Below are positions 1 to 7,265 of a stretch of 64,000 nucleotides of DNA, one piece after another; position 1 is the stretch's first letter; each line of letters begins with the position of its first letter. This stretch comes from CAVTQY01 sp963736975. Lineage in GTDB: Bacteria > Pseudomonadota > Alphaproteobacteria > Acetobacterales > Acetobacteraceae. The notes below the pieces were generated by a model. The model did no database searches. It worked only from the letters and a program-made list of their open reading frames with translations, and was not told the DNA's origin. The stretch is from positions 2,914,001 through 2,978,000 of the forward strand of contig CAVTQY010000001.1 in assembly GCA_963736975.1 (NCBI GenBank), in the 5' to 3' direction. The position numbers were made by a program, and so were the translations under genes.

Positions 1-528
1 GATGATCGGCATGAGCCCGTGGCGGGCGATCTGCGCGGCGATGTCGAACTGCTGCTTGACGTTGGCGGCGATGCCCTCCTTCGAGGGCAGATTGATGACC
101 GAGCGCATCTTGGTGCCGAAAATGCCGAGCTTCACTGCGCGCGTGAGCAGCGCGTCGAGATCCGGCATCGGCTTCATCATGCTGACGCCGTCCTTCTCGG
201 GCTCGAGCCCCTTATCGACCTTGAGGAAGGGAACGACGCCGCGCTGTTCCCACAGAAACGTGGGTACGGGCGTCCCCTTTGCCTCGCCGTCCATCGTGCG
301 CTCGAACAGGATGGTGCCGATGACCCGGTCGCCGGTGAAGGAGGGCGCGGTGATGATGCGAACCCGCATCTCATGCATCATGCGGAACATCTCGGCTTCA
401 CCGCTATAGGCGGTGTCCGGGATGCCGTAGAGGCGCAAAGCGCCCGGCGTCGATCCGCCGCTCTGGTCGAGCGCGGCGATGAAGCCGTCCTTGCCGGACA
501 TCTGTTTCATCATGTTGTCATCGGCCAT
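1..528 (-). CDS. fda: Class I fructose-bisphosphate aldolase, partial (C-terminus off the window)
   Basis: The minus strand encodes the N-terminal 176 residues of a bacterial class I fructose-bisphosphate aldolase, the glycolytic/gluconeogenic enzyme that splits fructose-1,6-bisphosphate by a Schiff-base mechanism. The family signature GFIAALDQSGGS appears near residue 15. A conserved block with FLWEQRG and FLKVDKGL follows, then the KLGIFGTKMRS region. I chose the ATG at 528 because GGAGG lies eight bases upstream; an in-frame ATG at 534 is too close to it. The Schiff-base lysine lies beyond the window edge. Family assignment is strong. Confidence 0.9.
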   Translation of the reverse strand, partial: MADDNMMKQMSGKDGFIAALDQSGGSTPGALRLYGIPDTAYSGEAEMFRMMHEMRVRIITAPSFTGDRVIGTILFERTMDGEAKGTPVPTFLWEQRGVVPFLKVDKGLEPEKDGVSMMKPMPDLDALLTRAVKLGIFGTKMRSVINLPSKEGIAANVKQQFDIAAQIARHGLMPII

Positions 529-593
529 CAGCATGTCCTCCAGCGGGAGCCGCAGGGAAGCGCGTTCGGCCGGCCGATGCAATCGGCGTCAGT

Positions 594-627
594 GGAGGAT
601 CGCTTCTGGTCGGCGAAGCGATCCTCC
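594..627. repeat. Perfect 13-bp inverted repeat hairpin
   Basis: GGAGGATCGCTTC (594-606) is followed by an 8-base loop and the exact reverse complement GAAGCGATCCTCC (615-627). It lies in the gap between the HIT gene and the aldolase gene, both on the minus strand. There is no T-tract on either side, so it is not a classic intrinsic terminator. It could be an mRNA-stabilising stem or part of a dispersed intergenic repeat. Confidence 0.6.
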
Positions 628-643
628 TCAAACTCTTTGCTTG

Positions 644-693
644 AGAGCGTGATTCACGCTTTCCGACGTGTTCGCCTCAAGCGATCACGCTCT
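644..693. repeat. REP-like intergenic palindrome touching the HIT stop codon
   Basis: AGAGCGTGAT (644-653) pairs with ATCACGCTCT (684-693). Secondary complementarity exists inside (GCTTGAG before the left arm and CTCAAGC before the right arm). Elements built on a GAGCGTGAT/ATCACGCTC core are common intergenic repeats in alphaproteobacteria. The right arm overlaps the TAG stop of the HIT gene (692-694). It could act as a 3' mRNA end or a REP-type repeat. Confidence 0.55.
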
Positions 694-1069
694 AGACCGG
701 CGGCAGCATCCGGCCCAATGGCCGGCCGCCAAACAGATGCATGTGGAAATGCGGCACTTCCTGGCCAGCATGTCCGCCCATATTCGCCAGCAGGCGATAG
801 CCCTCGACCTCCAGTCCGAGCTCCTTCGCTATGGTCCCGACCGCGCGCATGAACCCGGCGACCTCCTCAGCCGGCGCGGTGCTGAAATCGGCGAAGGAGA
901 CGTAGCGGCCCTTGGGCACGATCAGGACGTGCACCGGCGCTTGCGGGTTGATGTCGTGAAACGCCAGCGCCCACTGGTCCTCATAGACCTTCTTGCAGGG
1001 AATCTCGCCGCGCAGGATGCGGGCGAAGATGTTAGTCTCGTCGTAGGCCCCCAGCCCGCTCACCGGCAT
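692..1069 (-). CDS. HIT family nucleotide-binding protein (HinT-like)
   Basis: This 125-residue protein is a histidine-triad nucleotide hydrolase, probably an HinT-type purine nucleoside phosphoramidase in the cytoplasm. The start matches the family (NIFARILRGEIPCKKVYED), and the catalytic triad HFHMHLFGG sits near residues 108-116. The length is typical of HinT. It is 25 bp downstream of hisE, as in many alphaproteobacterial his clusters, so it is probably co-transcribed although it has no known role in histidine synthesis. A palindromic repeat overlaps its stop codon. Confidence 0.92.
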   Translation of the reverse strand: MPVSGLGAYDETNIFARILRGEIPCKKVYEDQWALAFHDINPQAPVHVLIVPKGRYVSFADFSTAPAEEVAGFMRAVGTIAKELGLEVEGYRLLANMGGHAGQEVPHFHMHLFGGRPLGRMLPPV

Positions 1070-1094
1070 CCCGGCCTCCCCTGCTTACGTGCGA

Positions 1095-1607
1095 TCAGGG
1101 GATTTTCGTCGTCTGCGGGCCGAAGGCAACCGGCAGGTCGCGTGCGCGGGCGGCCTTCTCGGCGATACCGCTGATCCCTTCCCGCCGTTTCAGCTCGGCC
1201 CAGACTTCCTCGGCGTCCACGCCGCTTGCCACCCACAGGACCAGCAGGTGGTAGAGGACGTCGGCGCTTTCGGTTACCACCGCGTCGCGGTTGCCGGCCA
1301 CGGTCTCGATCAGGCACTCGATCGCTTCCTCGCCGAATTTCTGCGCCACTTTGTCCCGGCCGCGCGCCAGCAGCCGCGCTGAATGGCTTACCGCCGGATC
1401 GGCTTTGCGCCGCTCCAGCACGACCGCGAACAGCCGGTCGAGCACGGTCGAGTCTGGCTCGACCGCGGACGCAAGCACGGGCCCGCGTGCCTCGGCCCCA
1501 TTGGCAAGCACACCCGGTGTGCGCGTTAGCTTTGCCTTGGCGGGTTTGCGCCGCTTCAGTTTCTCGGGCGGGCGCTTGACGGTTTTCTTCTTGGAGGGTT
1601 TGGCCAT
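1095..1607 (-). CDS. hisE: Phosphoribosyl-ATP pyrophosphatase
   Basis: HisE hydrolyses phosphoribosyl-ATP to phosphoribosyl-AMP, the second step of histidine synthesis. The MazG-like core lies in about residues 55-150 of 170, with FGEEAIECLIE and ESADVLYHLLVLW carrying the acidic metal-binding residues. The first 30 or so residues form a lysine/arginine-rich extension (KKKTVKRPPEKLKRRKPAKAK) that is absent from most HisE proteins. It may be a true basic tail, or the real start may lie further in. The gene follows hisF by 9 bp. Confidence 0.93.
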   Translation of the reverse strand: MAKPSKKKTVKRPPEKLKRRKPAKAKLTRTPGVLANGAEARGPVLASAVEPDSTVLDRLFAVVLERRKADPAVSHSARLLARGRDKVAQKFGEEAIECLIETVAGNRDAVVTESADVLYHLLVLWVASGVDAEEVWAELKRREGISGIAEKAARARDLPVAFGPQTTKIP

Positions 1608-1616
1608 CGCTTCGCC

Positions 1617-2384
1617 TCAGGCGACCTTGCGGGGTAAACGCACTGGAAGCCCCGCCGCGGCGAGGGCCGTTTTTGTTTCAGCTATGCTGAATGTGCCGAA
1701 ATGAAACACGCTCGCCGCCAACAGGCCGGTGGCCCCGGCGCGCGCGCCGTCGATAAAATGTGCGAGCTGACCGACGCCGCCCGAGGCGATCACCGGCAGG
1801 CGCACCCGTCCGCATACGGCGCGCAGCAGATCGAGATCGAACCCGAGACCAGTGCCGTCGCGGTCCATGCTGGTCAGCAAGATTTCCCCCGCGCCCAGTG
1901 TGGCCAGGCGCGCGCACCATTCCACCGCATCCAGCCCGGTGCCGCGCCGGCCGCCATGCGTGAACACCTCCCAGCCCGCGCCTTTCCGCCGGGCGTCCAC
2001 CGCGGCGACGACGCACTGGCTGCCGAATTTCTCGGCGGCTTCCCGCACCAGTTCAGGCCGCGCCACGGCCGCCGAATTCATGCTGCATTTATCCGCGCCG
2101 CATAGCAGCAGCCGTCGCATATCCTCGATCGAGCGCACGCCGCCGCCGACGGTCAGTGGCAGGAACACCCGCGCGGCGGTGCGCGAGACCACGTCGTAGA
2201 TCGTGTCGCGGTTCTCGTGGCTGGCGGTGATGTCGAGGAAACAGAGCTCGTCCGCGCCGGCGTCGTCGTAAACCGCCGCCTGTTCGACCGGATCGCCGGC
2301 ATCGCGGAGGGAAACAAAATTCACCCCTTTGACGACACGGCCGTCCTTCACGTCCAGGCACGGGATGATCCGCAGCTTCAGCAT
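1617..2384 (-). CDS. hisF: Imidazole glycerol phosphate synthase, cyclase subunit
   Basis: HisF is the cyclase half of the HisFH complex. It uses ammonia channelled from HisH to convert PRFAR to imidazole glycerol phosphate and AICAR. The protein (255 residues) begins MLKLRIIPCLDVKDGRVVKG, with the catalytic Asp11 in LDVKDG, and has the TIM-barrel phosphate-binding motifs VGGGVRS and IASGGVG. The frame stays open 36 codons further upstream, but the conserved start is the ATG at 2384. A 136-bp gap separates it from hisA, the only sizeable gap in the cluster. Confidence 0.96.
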   Translation of the reverse strand: MLKLRIIPCLDVKDGRVVKGVNFVSLRDAGDPVEQAAVYDDAGADELCFLDITASHENRDTIYDVVSRTAARVFLPLTVGGGVRSIEDMRRLLLCGADKCSMNSAAVARPELVREAAEKFGSQCVVAAVDARRKGAGWEVFTHGGRRGTGLDAVEWCARLATLGAGEILLTSMDRDGTGLGFDLDLLRAVCGRVRLPVIASGGVGQLAHFIDGARAGATGLLAASVFHFGTFSIAETKTALAAAGLPVRLPRKVA

Positions 2385-2520
2385 TCGGTCACTTTGTACA
2401 CGGTCTCGTCGTGGGCGTTGCAAGCGAGAAAGCACCAGCACGGGCCCAAGGAGCGCCATGTGGTGGGCAAATGCGCACGAGTCAGCGAACAAGCTGTGAA
2501 TTTGTCGATGCGCAGCCGCT

Positions 2521-3258
2521 TCAGTTGCTCAACAGGGCGAGTGCGGCCGCAGGGTCGATGCGTTGGTCATAAAGAGCGCGGCCGACGATGACCCCGGCGA
2601 TGCTGGTCCCGGCTGCCGCTTGCCGGAGCGCGGCCAGATCGTCCAGCGAGCTCGCTCCGCCCGAGGCGATCACCGGAATTGTCACATGGCGGGCCAGCTC
2701 GACCGTTTGCTCCAGATTGAGTCCGGTCAGCATCCCGTCGCGGCCGATATCGGTGTGGATGATCGCCGACGCGCCGGCATTCTCGGCTTGGCGCGCCAAA
2801 TCGGTCGCCGACAGAGAAGATGTCTCCGCCCATCCGTCGGTCGCCACCATGCCGTCGCGGGCGTCGATGCCGACCGCGATGCGCCCGGGGAAGTCGCGGC
2901 ACGCCAGGCGCAGGAAAGCCGGTGCCTTTGCCGCGGCGCTGCCGAGGATGACGCGTGTCACGCCTTCTGCCAGCCAGCGCTCGATTGCCGCGATGTCGCG
3001 GATACCGCCGCCAAGCTGCACCGGGATCGACACCGCATCGAGGATCGCCTTCACCGCCGCAGCGTTGGCCGGGCGGCCCGCAAAGGCGCCGTTCAGATCG
3101 ACGACGTGCAGCCAAGTGAACCCCGCTCGTTGCCAGGCGCGGGCCTGTGCCGCAGGATCGTCGGCATAAACCGTCGCCTGGTCGAGCTCGCCACGACGCA
3201 GGCGCACGCACTGCCCGTCCTTGAGGTCGATTGCCGGATAAAGCGTGAGGCCAGTCAC
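2521..3258 (-). CDS. hisA: ProFAR isomerase
   Basis: HisA isomerises ProFAR to PRFAR by an Amadori rearrangement in histidine synthesis. This 245-residue TIM barrel shows YPAIDLKDGQCVRL at the start, the phosphate-binding LGGGIRD, and HTDIGRDGML with the second catalytic aspartate. The start is GTG at 3258, which overlaps the TGA of the upstream GNAT gene as GTGA, so translation is probably coupled. Confidence 0.95.
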   Translation of the reverse strand: MTGLTLYPAIDLKDGQCVRLRRGELDQATVYADDPAAQARAWQRAGFTWLHVVDLNGAFAGRPANAAAVKAILDAVSIPVQLGGGIRDIAAIERWLAEGVTRVILGSAAAKAPAFLRLACRDFPGRIAVGIDARDGMVATDGWAETSSLSATDLARQAENAGASAIIHTDIGRDGMLTGLNLEQTVELARHVTIPVIASGGASSLDDLAALRQAAAGTSIAGVIVGRALYDQRIDPAAALALLSN

Positions 3259-3827
3259 TCAGGCGCCTCGCGTCGGCGCGTGGTCGGTTTCAGCAGCTTG
3301 TAATAATAAAAGCCGCGGACGGTCTTGCCGCCGACCCTGGCATAAGACGGATGCACGCCCCAACGAACGAAGCCGAGCAATTCATAGAGGCGTATCGCCG
3401 CGGTCTGCGTCTCCCGCACATCGAGGTTCAGCACGTGATAGCCGATTGCCCGTGCTGCCTCGGCGACCTGCAGGGTCAACATCCGAGCCATGCCGTGCCC
3501 GCGCGCATAGGGGGCTACGAAGGAGTGCATGAGGGTGGCGGAGAAGGCCTGGGCCTCGTTATTGCGGGGCGGGCGCACGAGCTGGGCGGCGCCGACGATC
3601 ACGCCGTTCAGCCGCGCCAGGAACAACTGCCGTTCCGGTACCAGCAGCGCGCCGCGGTAATAGCTTTCCAGAGAGCGGCGACCCGGCGGGTGGACCCAGC
3701 CGAAGCCGCCGCCTTCGATGATTGCCGCATGGGTGGCCTCGCAAAGGGCATGCAGGTCGTCGTCGGTGAAAGCGGTCGCCCGCTCAACGGCTAGCTGCGG
3801 GGCCGTCTCGGCCGGTGCCTCTGCCAT
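3255..3827 (-). CDS. GNAT family N-acetyltransferase inside the his cluster
   Basis: This 190-residue protein is a GCN5-related N-acetyltransferase of unknown substrate. The acetyl-CoA-binding motif A is seen as ARGHGMARMLTLQV near residues 108-121, followed by LYELLGFVRWG, the usual C-terminal GNAT pattern. It lies exactly between hisH (stop directly followed by this ATG, TGAATG) and hisA (GTGA overlap), so it is certainly part of the same transcript. No histidine step is known to need an acetyltransferase, so the role is open. Confidence 0.88.
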   Translation of the reverse strand: MAEAPAETAPQLAVERATAFTDDDLHALCEATHAAIIEGGGFGWVHPPGRRSLESYYRGALLVPERQLFLARLNGVIVGAAQLVRPPRNNEAQAFSATLMHSFVAPYARGHGMARMLTLQVAEAARAIGYHVLNLDVRETQTAAIRLYELLGFVRWGVHPSYARVGGKTVRGFYYYKLLKPTTRRREAPE

Positions 3828-4463
3828 TCAGGGTGTCCATCGAAGGAAGTTCATCAGGATCCGCAGGCCGACGGCCTGGCTTTTTTCCACATGGAACTGC
3901 GTGCCGGCGCGATTGCCGGCGGCGACAATGGCCGCGACCGGCCCGCCATAGTCGGTCGTTGCAATCACCTGGGCGGGGCGGGCCCCCGCCAACGCATAGC
4001 TATGCACGAAATACGCGTGGTCCCCCGGCTCGAGCCCGTCCAGCAAAGGATGCGCGCCGGCGGCGAAGTGCAGCGCGTTCCAGCCCATCTGCGGCAGCCG
4101 CAGCCCGCGCGGGTTCATTGCGGCGATCTCGCCCTGCATCCAGCCGAAGCCCGGCGTCACCGCGTGCTCCAGCCCGCGTTCGGCCATGAGCTGCATGCCG
4201 ACACAGATGCCCAGGAAGGGCGTGCCGGTGCCAGTGGCCGCCTCGATGGCTTCGGCCAGGCCGCACGCCTGGTGCAGGCCGCGCCAGCAATCGGCGAATG
4301 CACCCTGGCCGGGCAGGACGATGCGGCTGGCGCGGGCCACACGCTCCGGATCGGCGGTGACGACGACGTTATCGGCGATGCCCGCTCGCTCCGCGGCGAG
4401 CACCAAGGCGCGCGATGCAGAGGCCACGTTGCCGCTGCCATAGTCCACCACGGCGATCGTCAT
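3828..4463 (-). CDS. hisH: Imidazole glycerol phosphate synthase, glutaminase subunit
   Basis: HisH is the glutamine amidotransferase partner of HisF and supplies ammonia for imidazole glycerol phosphate formation. The 211-residue protein carries the class I triad: Cys87 in LGICVGMQ, and His191 and Glu193 in QFHVEKSQ. The open frame extends far upstream, but the conserved start is the ATG at 4463, which overlaps the DUF2628 stop codon as ATGA. It is intact and of normal length. Confidence 0.96.
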   Translation of the reverse strand: MTIAVVDYGSGNVASASRALVLAAERAGIADNVVVTADPERVARASRIVLPGQGAFADCWRGLHQACGLAEAIEAATGTGTPFLGICVGMQLMAERGLEHAVTPGFGWMQGEIAAMNPRGLRLPQMGWNALHFAAGAHPLLDGLEPGDHAYFVHSYALAGARPAQVIATTDYGGPVAAIVAAGNRAGTQFHVEKSQAVGLRILMNFLRWTP

Positions 4464-4837
4464 CGCGCTAAATCCGGCGGCATGTAGGCGGCGCCAAGAT
4501 CGGGCCGCGCGGTCAGCAGGCGCGCCAATGCGGCGTCGGCATCCTGGGCCGCCAGCACCTTGGCCATCGTGTATCCGCGGAGATCCAGCGACCAGCGCAG
4601 CAGGTCGCGGCCGATCAGCCCGAGCAGAACGGCGAGGCCGAGTTCCAGCACGGCACGCGCTGCGCCCCCCGCGAAGGCGCCGATCAGCACGCCTGCGGCC
4701 AGCGCCAGTACGCCGGCAATCCAGGCGCGGTGGACCAGCAGCCATAAGCCGCCGAACAGCAGCGCGCCCCAGGAGAAACCTTCGCGCACCAGTAACGGCT
4801 CGCTGCGGGGGCGCAGATGCGCGGTGTAGATCCTCAC
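4460..4837 (-). CDS. DUF2628 small membrane protein in the his cluster
   Basis: This 125-residue protein begins MRIYTAHLRP and contains the aromatic block FSWGALLFGGLWLLVHRAW followed by two or three hydrophobic segments (about residues 25-80). This matches the DUF2628 family, a small inner-membrane protein of unknown function often found between hisB and hisH in alphaproteobacteria. It starts with GTG at 4837, overlapping the hisB stop as GTGA, and ends in an ATGA overlap with hisH. The tight coupling on both sides implies equimolar translation with histidine enzymes. Confidence 0.85.
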   Translation of the reverse strand: MRIYTAHLRPRSEPLLVREGFSWGALLFGGLWLLVHRAWIAGVLALAAGVLIGAFAGGAARAVLELGLAVLLGLIGRDLLRWSLDLRGYTMAKVLAAQDADAALARLLTARPDLGAAYMPPDLAR

Positions 4838-5436
4838 AGAGAGCCCTTGGTGGACGGGATCGCGTCTTCCGCGCGCGGGTCGATCTCGACCGCCATGCGC
4901 AGGGCCCGCGCCGCGGCCTTGAAACAGGCCTCCGCGACGTGATGCGCATTGTGCCCGGCGCGTCGTGCCACATGCAGCGTGACCGCGGCGTTCGTAGCGA
5001 AGGCGCGGAAGAACTCCTCGAACAGTTCGGTATCCAGCTCGCCGATCCGCTGCCGCTCGAAGGGGACGTCCCAGGCGAGGAACGGACGGCCGGAGAAATC
5101 CACCACGACCTCGGCCAGTGCCTCGTCCATTGGGATCACAGCATGGCCGAAGCGGAAGATCCCGCGCTTGTCGCTGATCGCCTGCGCGAAGGCCCGGCCG
5201 AGCACGATGCCGACGTCTTCCGTGGTGTGGTGGCAGTCGATCTGCAGGTCGCCGGCCGCCCGGAGGGCGAGGTCGAACAGCCCATGCCGTGCCAGGGCGA
5301 CGAGCATATGGTCGAGAAAGCCGATGCCGGTGTCGATCTCCGCCTGGCCCGATCCGTCGAGGTCCAGGGTCAGGCTGATATCCGTTTCATTCGTGGTGCG
5401 GGTGACCGTCGCGGTCCGGGCCATGCGCGGGACCAC
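4834..5436 (-). CDS. hisB: Imidazoleglycerol-phosphate dehydratase
   Basis: HisB dehydrates imidazole glycerol phosphate to imidazole acetol phosphate. The 200-residue protein has both metal-binding histidine clusters, CHHTTEDVGIVLG in the first half and GHNAHHVAEACFKA near the C-terminus, plus FLDHML. It is the monofunctional form without a phosphatase domain. The start may be GTG at 5436 or the in-frame ATG at 5424; neither has ideal ribosome-binding spacing. It lies 15 bp after the cytochrome b561 gene. Confidence 0.95.
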   Translation of the reverse strand: MVPRMARTATVTRTTNETDISLTLDLDGSGQAEIDTGIGFLDHMLVALARHGLFDLALRAAGDLQIDCHHTTEDVGIVLGRAFAQAISDKRGIFRFGHAVIPMDEALAEVVVDFSGRPFLAWDVPFERQRIGELDTELFEEFFRAFATNAAVTLHVARRAGHNAHHVAEACFKAAARALRMAVEIDPRAEDAIPSTKGSL

Positions 5437-5451
5437 TACTCCACAAGAGGG

Positions 5452-6060
5452 TCACTCGCCAGGGGTCGGCGCTCGGCCAAGTTGTCGCGACGTTGGTCCG
5501 CGGCGGACGAACGGCACCATGCGGGCCAGCACGTCGTCGCGCAGCACGTAGTGGTGAGCGAGGGCGGCGGCCGCGTGCAGCCCCGCCACGATCAGCACGG
5601 CATTTGCCGCCAGCGCGTGCCAGCCGAAGATCTGATGGTCGAGGGTGTTGTCGGTGCCCGGCATCTTCGGGATGTGAAACAGTCCGAAGATCGATGACCC
5701 CCGCGACCACATGGTGGCCAAGCCCAGCAGGACGGCGGCGATCACCAGCAGATAGAGCGCGAAATGAGTCACTCTCGCCGCCAGTGCCAGTACCCAGTGT
5801 TCGTCGGGCGGCAGCATCCGGCCGCGCTCAAGCCGCCAGACGACGCGGACCAGCAGCACCAGCGCCAGCGCCACGCCAAGGACTATGTGCAGTGAAATGT
5901 AATCGGTCCGCAGCGCCCCTCGGGGCACATAGGAACGGGTCTGGCCGATCACCCACAGCAGGGCGACAAGGCAGGCGGTGAGCCAGTGGAGGACGACGGT
6001 CGGCGTATCGTAGCGTTGCAGGCGGACTGTTGGGTCTTCCGGTCGTGATCGTATGGTCAT
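5452..6060 (-). CDS. Cytochrome b561 family protein
   Basis: This is a four-helix inner-membrane dihaem cytochrome b of the b561 type, likely a quinone- or superoxide-linked electron carrier. The helices begin near VVLHWLTACLVALLWVIG. Histidines suited to haem ligation occur in LHWLTA, SLHIVLG, WHALAAN and GLHAAAALAHH. I start it at the ATG at 6060, where AAGGA lies at good spacing; the frame is open to a TTG at 6078. It lies 57 bp after mbfA on the same strand, so it may share the iron-linked promoter. Confidence 0.85.
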   Translation of the reverse strand: MTIRSRPEDPTVRLQRYDTPTVVLHWLTACLVALLWVIGQTRSYVPRGALRTDYISLHIVLGVALALVLLVRVVWRLERGRMLPPDEHWVLALAARVTHFALYLLVIAAVLLGLATMWSRGSSIFGLFHIPKMPGTDNTLDHQIFGWHALAANAVLIVAGLHAAAALAHHYVLRDDVLARMVPFVRRGPTSRQLGRAPTPGE

Positions 6061-6117
6061 GCGGGTCCTTACAGACAAAACGTTTGCTGGTTCGGACGCC
6101 TCCTCCCCAGAGGTTTT

Positions 6118-7095
6118 TCAGCTGTTGCCGATGAGAATGCCGCAGGCGAACACGAGTGCGCCACCCACCGCCACCTGGAAGGTGGCCGATAATGGCGGGG
6201 TGTCCATGTATTTCCAGCGAATCCAACTGATGGTGCCGAGCTCGGCCACGACGACAGCCACCGCGACCACCATCGCGGTCCAGAAGTTGGGGATCAGGAA
6301 GGGCAAAGTATGGCCGATACCGCCGAGCGCCGTCATCAGGCCGGTGATGAGCCCGCGGATCAACGGCGCACCGCGGCCGGTCAGGCTGCCATTGTCGGAC
6401 AGGGCCTCGGCAAAGGCCATGGAGATGCCGGCGCCGACAGACGCGGCCAGGCCGACCAGGAAGGCATCGTGCGAACGGCCGGTGGCGAAGGCCGAGGCGA
6501 AGACCGGCGCAAGCGTCGAGACCGAACCGTCCATCAGCCCGGCGAGCCCCGGCTGCACGACGCGCAACACGAATTGCCGCCTGGCCGCGCGTTCCTCTTC
6601 GGCGCGCACCGGACCGGGGACATTCTCCTGGATCAGGCGCTCGGCGGTGCGTTCGTGCTGCACCTCGGCCTCCGCAAGGTCGCCGAGCAGTTCCCGGATG
6701 GAGGCATCGGTACTGCGGGCGGCGGCACGGCGGTAGAAGCGCTGGGTCTCCAGCTCCATGCTCTCGGCGAGGTCGCGCACGGCGTCGATGCCGAGGGGGC
6801 GGAGCTGCCAGACCGGCTTGCGCTGGAGGAAGCCGCGCACATCCTGGCGGCGGATGAGCGGGATATGTTCGCCGAATTTGTGCCGGTACAGCTCCAGCAG
6901 CCGCCTTCGGTGCTCGCCCTCTTCTTCCATCATTTCCGAGAACACCTTCGCGGAGCCCGGATAGTCCTCGCGCAGTCCATCGGCGATGTCGGCGTAAATG
7001 CGGCTGTCCTCCTCCTCGTTGGCGATCGCCAGGGCGAGGACCTCTCGTTCGGACAACTCGGAGAAGTCGCGCATGGCCGGCAATGTGAGCGGCAT
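6118..7095 (-). CDS. mbfA: Membrane-bound ferritin/iron exporter MbfA-like
   Basis: The 325-residue protein joins an N-terminal rubrerythrin/ferritin-like domain (residues about 10-165, with glutamate-rich ANEEEDSRIY, MEEEGEHRRRL and AEAEVQHERTAE) to a C-terminal VIT1/CCC1-type membrane domain (GLAGLMDGSVSTL and GAGISMAFAEAL). This architecture is that of MbfA, an iron exporter under Irr control in rhizobia. ATGs at 7095 and 7074 are both possible; homologues start near MRDFSELSEREVLAL, which favours 7074. A palindrome resembling a Fur/Irr site lies just upstream. Confidence 0.88.
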   Translation of the reverse strand: MPLTLPAMRDFSELSEREVLALAIANEEEDSRIYADIADGLREDYPGSAKVFSEMMEEEGEHRRRLLELYRHKFGEHIPLIRRQDVRGFLQRKPVWQLRPLGIDAVRDLAESMELETQRFYRRAAARSTDASIRELLGDLAEAEVQHERTAERLIQENVPGPVRAEEERAARRQFVLRVVQPGLAGLMDGSVSTLAPVFASAFATGRSHDAFLVGLAASVGAGISMAFAEALSDNGSLTGRGAPLIRGLITGLMTALGGIGHTLPFLIPNFWTAMVVAVAVVVAELGTISWIRWKYMDTPPLSATFQVAVGGALVFACGILIGNS

Positions 7096-7124
7096 CGGCC
7101 GAAGGTCAACGGGCCGGCGCCATC

Positions 7125-7141
7125 CTGCGAATGATTCGCAG
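7125..7141. promoter_or_regulatory. Fur/Irr-like palindromic operator before mbfA
   Basis: CTGCGAAT-G-ATTCGCAG is a perfect 8-1-8 inverted repeat, 30 bp upstream of the mbfA ATG at 7095. Its 7-1-7 core, TGCGAAT N ATTCGCA, resembles Fur boxes (TGATAAT N ATTATCA). MbfA is iron-regulated in other alphaproteobacteria, so an iron-responsive regulator is the natural candidate; this is inference from motif and position. Confidence 0.55.
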
Positions 7142-7265
7142 ACGCAGGCAATCCATCAACGTTCTCAGGCAACGATCCCGGACCGATTTGCCTTCGCTGT
7201 CGGCCGATTTATCATGACGTCAGGGTGGCCGTCGCGAGTGGCGGTCCCGCAGGGAGAAACGAATC

